DNA from: Metarhizobium sp964253915
GTDB taxonomy: Bacteria; Pseudomonadota; Alphaproteobacteria; Rhizobiales; Rhizobiaceae
Direction: 5' to 3'
NCBI RefSeq assembly: GCF_964253915.1
Contig: NZ_CAXUSG020000012.1
Location: 1 to 64,000 of the forward strand
Length of the DNA: 64,000 nt
Under the pieces are notes generated by a model. That model did not search any database. It saw only the letters and a program-made list of their open reading frames with translations, and was not told where the DNA came from. The stretch's first letter is position 1, and each line of letters begins with the position of its first letter. Below, in pieces: positions 60,449 through 64,000 of this stretch. The position numbers and the translations under genes are program-made.

Positions 60449-60751
60449 CAATTCTTACCCTTGTTTTACCTGAGAGCCGGTTTTCCGGTCTTCCCTCGGG
60501 ACTTTGCGTCCTCTGATGGCTGCACCATATGCGGCGCACATTCCGGACAGCTTAAAAATCGCAGTTAAAAAAACTTTGCGCTGTCAAATGGTTAGCGAAA
60601 CCGAACGCGGTAAGGTTTTCAAAAGCTGAAGACCGCTCCCATTTGGCACGGCCGTTATGCCGTTCGGCGAGGGCCTGCCGGTGTAAAGCCCCATGCAAGG
60701 CAGCCTTCCTACAACGCTCCGTAGTGCGAATTAAAATGGGAGCAATGCGCG
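60449..60751. other. Intergenic region between DUF6101-like and DUF1217 genes
   Basis: 303 bp. The left third is the riboswitch-like leader (minus strand). The AT-rich middle (about 60550-60610) probably holds divergent promoters. No gene. Confidence 0.55.
60458..60520 (-). promoter_or_regulatory. Glycine-riboswitch-like aptamer in the DUF6101-like leader
   Basis: Minus-strand order: AGAG (60514-60511), hairpin GGAC-GCAAA-GUCC, CCGAGGGAAG, hairpin CCGG-AAAA-CCGG, CUCUCAGGUAAAACAAGG (60476-60459). The gcvT aptamer consensus is GAGAG, P2 hairpin, CCGAAGGGGCAA, P3 hairpin, CUCUCAGGYAAAAGGAC, so the element order and both junctions match. It would be a single aptamer ending on the ribosome site (AAGGG), so a translational switch is likely. 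Confidence 0.55.
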
Positions 60752-63199
60752 ATGGTCTCGACGTATCTCAGCTACGATCTGGTCAACCGGGATATCCGGG
60801 CATCGCTGAAGCGTGTCGAACAGGAACAGCAGGTTGCCCGCGAGGCGACCTACTACAAGGAAAAGATCGGCACGATCAAAACTGTCGACGACTTCCTGAA
60901 GGACGACCGTCTCTACAACTATGCGATGACCGCCTACGGCCTGGAAGACATGATCTATGCCAAGGCCTTCATGCGCCAGGTCCTCGAAAGCGATCTCACC
61001 GATAGCAACTCCTATGCGAACCGTCTGACCGACGAGCGCTACAAGGATTTCGCCGCCGCCTTTTCGTTTGCCGGAAACGCGCCAGCCGCCCAGTCCAGCG
61101 TGCAGATCGACGAGATCATCGGCCTCTATACCAGCACCATCGAAAACACCGATGCGTCGATGCACGAGGAAACGGCCTACTACAATGCGATGATGGATCG
61201 CATCACCAGCGCCGACGACATCCTCAACAACGACCGCCTGCGCGCCTATGTGTTCAGCGCCTTCGGCATCGACGAAAGCAGCTATTCGCGCGTCACGATC
61301 CGTGGCTCCCTGATGAGCGATCTCAACGACCCCGCCAGCTACATCAATACGGTCTGGGGAACGAAGCTCGCCGAATATCAAACCAGGATCGACAACAACA
61401 ACGCACAAATCACGACCCTGAATGCATCCTATGATGCGGACAAGGTGCAGCGGGACGCTTACATCGAGATGCTGGACGATCCCGGCGCCGACACGGCCTA
61501 CCTGACGGGGGAAATCAACACCCTCGGCGACAGAATGAACACCAGTCTGACGACGATAAACACGCTGACCGCGTCCGTCGCCAGCGACAGCCGCTCGGTC
61601 ACCGAAATCGGCAAATATTACGATCTGGCAGCCGCCTACAATTTCAGTGCGGACGGCACCCTTCCGGTAGGGGAAAAGGCCCAGTCGGACGAGATGAAGA
61701 AGCTGGTCAACGAGCAGTACATCCTGTCCAATTCGCGCACGACATCGTCGGCCGCCTTGCTCAACCAGGCATATTTCGAGCAGAAGGTTGCCGCGGCGAC
61801 GAGCGTTGACGACCTGTTCGCCGATCCGTACGACGAACGCATCTACAGCTACATCAAGACGGCGTTCGGCCTGACATCGGCCGCGGTCATGCCGTCGACC
61901 ATCGAGAATATCCTGACCAGCGACCGCGATCCGGACAATCCCTCCAGTTATGTCAACATGGCGGGCGCCAACAAGGAAGTCTACAAGGCGCTGATGGAGG
62001 CTTTCAACTTCAATCAGGACGGCAGCCTCGATGCCGGCGTGTCGGCGCAGACGTCCGATCAGGCGATGCAAATCAAGAACCGCTACATGTCGGGCTACAA
62101 CGACAAGGACGATGCGGCGGACGAAAAGGCGATCACCCAGTACAAGAACAACATCGAGGCGATCACCACCGTCGACGAGTTTGTCAAAAGCGCCAGCGTC
62201 TATCAATTCGCGCTGAAGGCCGTCGGGCTCAATCCGGACAAGGTTTCGGTGCTGACGATCAAGAACGTGCTGAAAAGCGATCTCAACGATCCCAAAAGCT
62301 ACGTCTATCAGCTGAAGGACGAGCGCTACGTCAAGCTCGCCAAGGCATTCAACTTCGATGCCAAGGGCCTGATCGTCGAGCCGCTGACGGCGCAGTCTTC
62401 TGCCGTCGTCACGCAGAACGCCAAGGACTACATCATCCTCAAAACCCGTTTCGTCGACGATAGCGAGGTCGATGCGGTCCGCAAGAAGGCGGAGGAAGAG
62501 GCGCAATACTACACGGACAACATCGGCAAGATCGATAACGTCAAGGAATTGCTGGCGGATCGCAAGATCCTGGATGTCGTGCTTTTCGCCAAAGGTCTAG
62601 ACCCAACGAAGGTCACGGACCAAGATCTCAAGAAGATGTTCGAGTCGGATCTCGACGATCCCAAGAGTTACGTCAACGGACTGGACGACTGGCGCTTTGC
62701 CGAGGTGGTCGCCTCGTTCAACTTCGATGCCGCCGGCAACCGTGTACAGTCGGCGCAGGACGGTATCCAGCAGCGTGGCGAAATGCTCGAAACGGCCAAC
62801 CGTTATCTGAACCAGATTCTCGAAACGGAGCAGGGCGCGGAAAACGCCGGCGTCCGCCTGGCGCTCTATTTCCAGCGCATGGCGGGCTCGATCACCTCCG
62901 CCTATGACATTCTCGGCGATACAGCGCTTCTCGAAGTCTTTCGCACCATGTTCAGCCTGCCGACCGAACTCAGCAACATGGACATCGACGCGCAGGCGAA
63001 GATCGTCGAAAAGAATCTCGATCTCTCCGAGCTCAAGGACCCGGAGGCTCTGGAGAAGCTCGTCAGGCGCTTCACCATTCTCTATGACCTCGAGAACGGC
63101 ATCACCAATTCGCCGTCACTCTCGATTCTCCTTGGCGATGGCAGCGCGACGATCAGTGGCGATACGCTGATGGCCATCGCCCAGCTTCGACAGGGATAA
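60752..63199 (+). CDS. Large DUF1217 tandem-repeat protein
   Basis: 815 aa with five copies of a module of about 85-90 residues: 29-108, 139-303 (interrupted by a coiled coil at 205-285), 335-427, 456-543 and 576-664. Each has the pattern YY..I..I.TVDDFL..D.RLY.Y...A.GL, then L.SDLNDP.SY and AFNFD..G. The C-terminal part (697-780, RLALYFQRMAGSITSAYDIL) is the normal end of DUF1217 proteins. Single-module relatives of about 250 aa occur in rhizobial flagellar clusters, so export through or association with the flagellum is possible, but no flagellar gene is nearby. ATG 60752; own terminator. Confidence 0.85.
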   Translation: MVSTYLSYDLVNRDIRASLKRVEQEQQVAREATYYKEKIGTIKTVDDFLKDDRLYNYAMTAYGLEDMIYAKAFMRQVLESDLTDSNSYANRLTDERYKDFAAAFSFAGNAPAAQSSVQIDEIIGLYTSTIENTDASMHEETAYYNAMMDRITSADDILNNDRLRAYVFSAFGIDESSYSRVTIRGSLMSDLNDPASYINTVWGTKLAEYQTRIDNNNAQITTLNASYDADKVQRDAYIEMLDDPGADTAYLTGEINTLGDRMNTSLTTINTLTASVASDSRSVTEIGKYYDLAAAYNFSADGTLPVGEKAQSDEMKKLVNEQYILSNSRTTSSAALLNQAYFEQKVAAATSVDDLFADPYDERIYSYIKTAFGLTSAAVMPSTIENILTSDRDPDNPSSYVNMAGANKEVYKALMEAFNFNQDGSLDAGVSAQTSDQAMQIKNRYMSGYNDKDDAADEKAITQYKNNIEAITTVDEFVKSASVYQFALKAVGLNPDKVSVLTIKNVLKSDLNDPKSYVYQLKDERYVKLAKAFNFDAKGLIVEPLTAQSSAVVTQNAKDYIILKTRFVDDSEVDAVRKKAEEEAQYYTDNIGKIDNVKELLADRKILDVVLFAKGLDPTKVTDQDLKKMFESDLDDPKSYVNGLDDWRFAEVVASFNFDAAGNRVQSAQDGIQQRGEMLETANRYLNQILETEQGAENAGVRLALYFQRMAGSITSAYDILGDTALLEVFRTMFSLPTELSNMDIDAQAKIVEKNLDLSELKDPEALEKLVRRFTILYDLENGITNSPSLSILLGDGSATISGDTLMAIAQLRQG

Positions 63200-63226
63200 G
63201 CTGCAAGGGATAACGCGAAAGAAGCG

Positions 63227-63285
63227 CCGAAACGCAGGCAGTTGAGGTTTCAGCCTTGCTGCCTGCGTTTCGGTCTTGTCTTTTC
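63227..63285 (+). terminator. Terminator of the DUF1217 gene
   Basis: A perfect 15-bp stem CCGAAACGCAGGCAG / CTGCCTGCGTTTCGG with a 17-nt loop, then TCTTGTCTTTTC. It lies between convergent genes. Confidence 0.8.
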
Positions 63286-63326
63286 GTCACCATTGCAGAG
63301 GCGCCGCGCGGCTTTGAGCGGCATGG

Positions 63327-64000
63327 TCAGCCCGCCGCGATCACCTTGCCGGGGTTCATGATGCCGGCGGGGTCGAAGCTGTGCTTGATGCGCCGCATCA
63401 GGTCGAGTTCGATGCCGGTGCGGATAGCGGCCAGTTCGTCGCGTTTCAGCTGGCCGATACCGTGTTCGGCGGAAATCGATCCGCCGTAGGACAGCACGAT
63501 GCCGTGGACGATGTGGTTGATCTCCCGCCAGCGGGCGATAAACGCCTGCTTGTCGGCACCGACCGGCTGCGAGATGTTGTAATGGATGTTGCCGTCGCCA
63601 AGATGGCCGAAGGCGCAGATGCGGGCGCCGGGAATGGCCGCGAGCACCGCCTGCCGGGCTTCTTCCATGAAAACGGGTATCTTCGAGACAGGCACCGAGA
63701 CGTCGTGCTTGATCGAGCCGCCTTCTGGCTTCTGCGCATCCGACATGCTTTCCCGCATGTGCCACAGCGCCGCCTGCTGCGCAACCGAGGCGGCCACGAC
63801 CGCATCCTCAACCAGCCCTTCCTCGAAACCGTGCTCCAAGAGCGCCTGCATCATGCGCTCGGCAGTCTCGGCGGAATCGGAAGTGGAGATGTCGATGAGC
63901 GCATACCAGTCGTGCGGCGAGGCCAGCGGATCGCGGACGCCCGGAATGTGGCGTGTGGTGAATTCCACGCCGAGGCGAGGCATCAGTTCGAAGCCGGTCA
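63327..64000 (-). CDS. FAD-linked oxidase C-terminal domain protein (GlcD/D-2-hydroxyacid dehydrogenase type), 5' part outside the window
   Basis: At least 224 codons; the frame continues through the window edge (the ATG at 63983 is internal, since upstream codons TGFEL continue the family sequence FELMPRLGVEF). The C-terminal oxidase domain shows FGHLGDGNIHYNISQP (metal/substrate His residues), SAEHGIGQLKRDEL and FDPAGIMNPGKVI, the signatures of flavoproteins oxidising glycolate, D-lactate or D-2-hydroxyglutarate. The N-terminal FAD domain is beyond the edge. Substrate not decidable. Confidence 0.9.
   Translation of the reverse strand, partial: TGFELMPRLGVEFTTRHIPGVRDPLASPHDWYALIDISTSDSAETAERMMQALLEHGFEEGLVEDAVVAASVAQQAALWHMRESMSDAQKPEGGSIKHDVSVPVSKIPVFMEEARQAVLAAIPGARICAFGHLGDGNIHYNISQPVGADKQAFIARWREINHIVHGIVLSYGGSISAEHGIGQLKRDELAAIRTGIELDLMRRIKHSFDPAGIMNPGKVIAAG

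Noticed and set aside
60480..60520. Cyclic di-GMP-I (GEMM) riboswitch, because of GGACGCAAAG
   Set aside because: The flanking GEMM parts (GGGCAAACC, GGUAGGUAGCGGGGUUACC) are missing, whereas both junctions fit the glycine aptamer.
60731..62506. A 591-codon open frame antisense to the DUF1217 gene
   Set aside because: It is repetitive only because the sense gene is, with no recognisable fold or start signal.

Overview
The window is GC-rich chromosomal DNA of an alphaproteobacterium, almost certainly a member of the Rhizobiaceae (Rhizobium, Agrobacterium or Ensifer type); I cannot fix the genus. The evidence is the gene content: atpI-atpB-atpE-b'-b split from the F1 genes, a MutL with an endonuclease motif, DUF2093, DUF4170 and DUF1217 proteins, and a CTTGAC-N17-CTATGT promoter. 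Rhizobial palindromic repeats and CtrA-like TTAA-N7-TTAA sites fit as well. Nearly all of the sequence is core chromosome; I see no prophage, insertion sequence with a transposase, CRISPR array, rRNA or tRNA gene.

Layout. 1-7.7 kb: a CPA2 cation/proton antiporter, then a plus-strand run pmbA, cysQ-like, DUF4170, waaA, a HAD phosphatase and lpxK (lipid A/Kdo assembly). 7.7-13.5 kb: a non-pyrrolysine MttB-family methyltransferase with a divergent LysR gene, a GGDEF-EAL protein and a PAS-PAS-receiver protein without a kinase domain. 13.9-17 kb: mutL, DUF2093 and a secreted PRC-barrel protein. 17-21.2 kb: an SDR-dgoK-dgoA-lactonase operon for galactose-type sugar acid catabolism, with a divergent IclR regulator. 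21.2-24.5 kb: an orphan LuxR protein, a candidate sigma54/NtrC-controlled small RNA, and mrp. 24.5-31 kb: kup, a SleB-type wall hydrolase and the F0 ATP synthase operon. 31-38.2 kb: rnhB, a radical SAM gene, a glycosyltransferase-like gene, moaB, ispE, a TPR-LysM protein and a polyprenyl diphosphate synthase. 38.3-49.1 kb: DUF2007, a TrmN6-like methylase, an S49 peptidase, a TadG-like protein, glyQ, lemA/DUF2207, glyS and DUF523. 49.1-64 kb: cfa, tex, purD, a secreted small protein, a chemotaxis receptor, a MipA-like porin, ubiA, a DUF6101-like gene under a riboswitch-like leader, a giant DUF1217 repeat protein, and the 3' part of an FAD-linked oxidase.

The most interesting material is non-coding. 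It includes (i) a sigma54 promoter with an NtrC-like site 107 bp upstream and a strong terminator 60-110 nt downstream, between luxR and mrp; (ii) a glycine-riboswitch-like aptamer ahead of the DUF6101-like gene; (iii) a possible H-type pseudoknot between mrp and kup; (iv) a family of about 200-bp MITE-like elements with terminal inverted repeats and, in two copies, 9-10 bp direct repeats, one of which supplies the start codon of a gene; and (v) a second palindromic repeat family whose arms covary between copies.

Gene starts given here were chosen by reading ribosome-binding sites and family lengths by eye. No alignment or database search was possible, and family assignments rest on recognised motifs.
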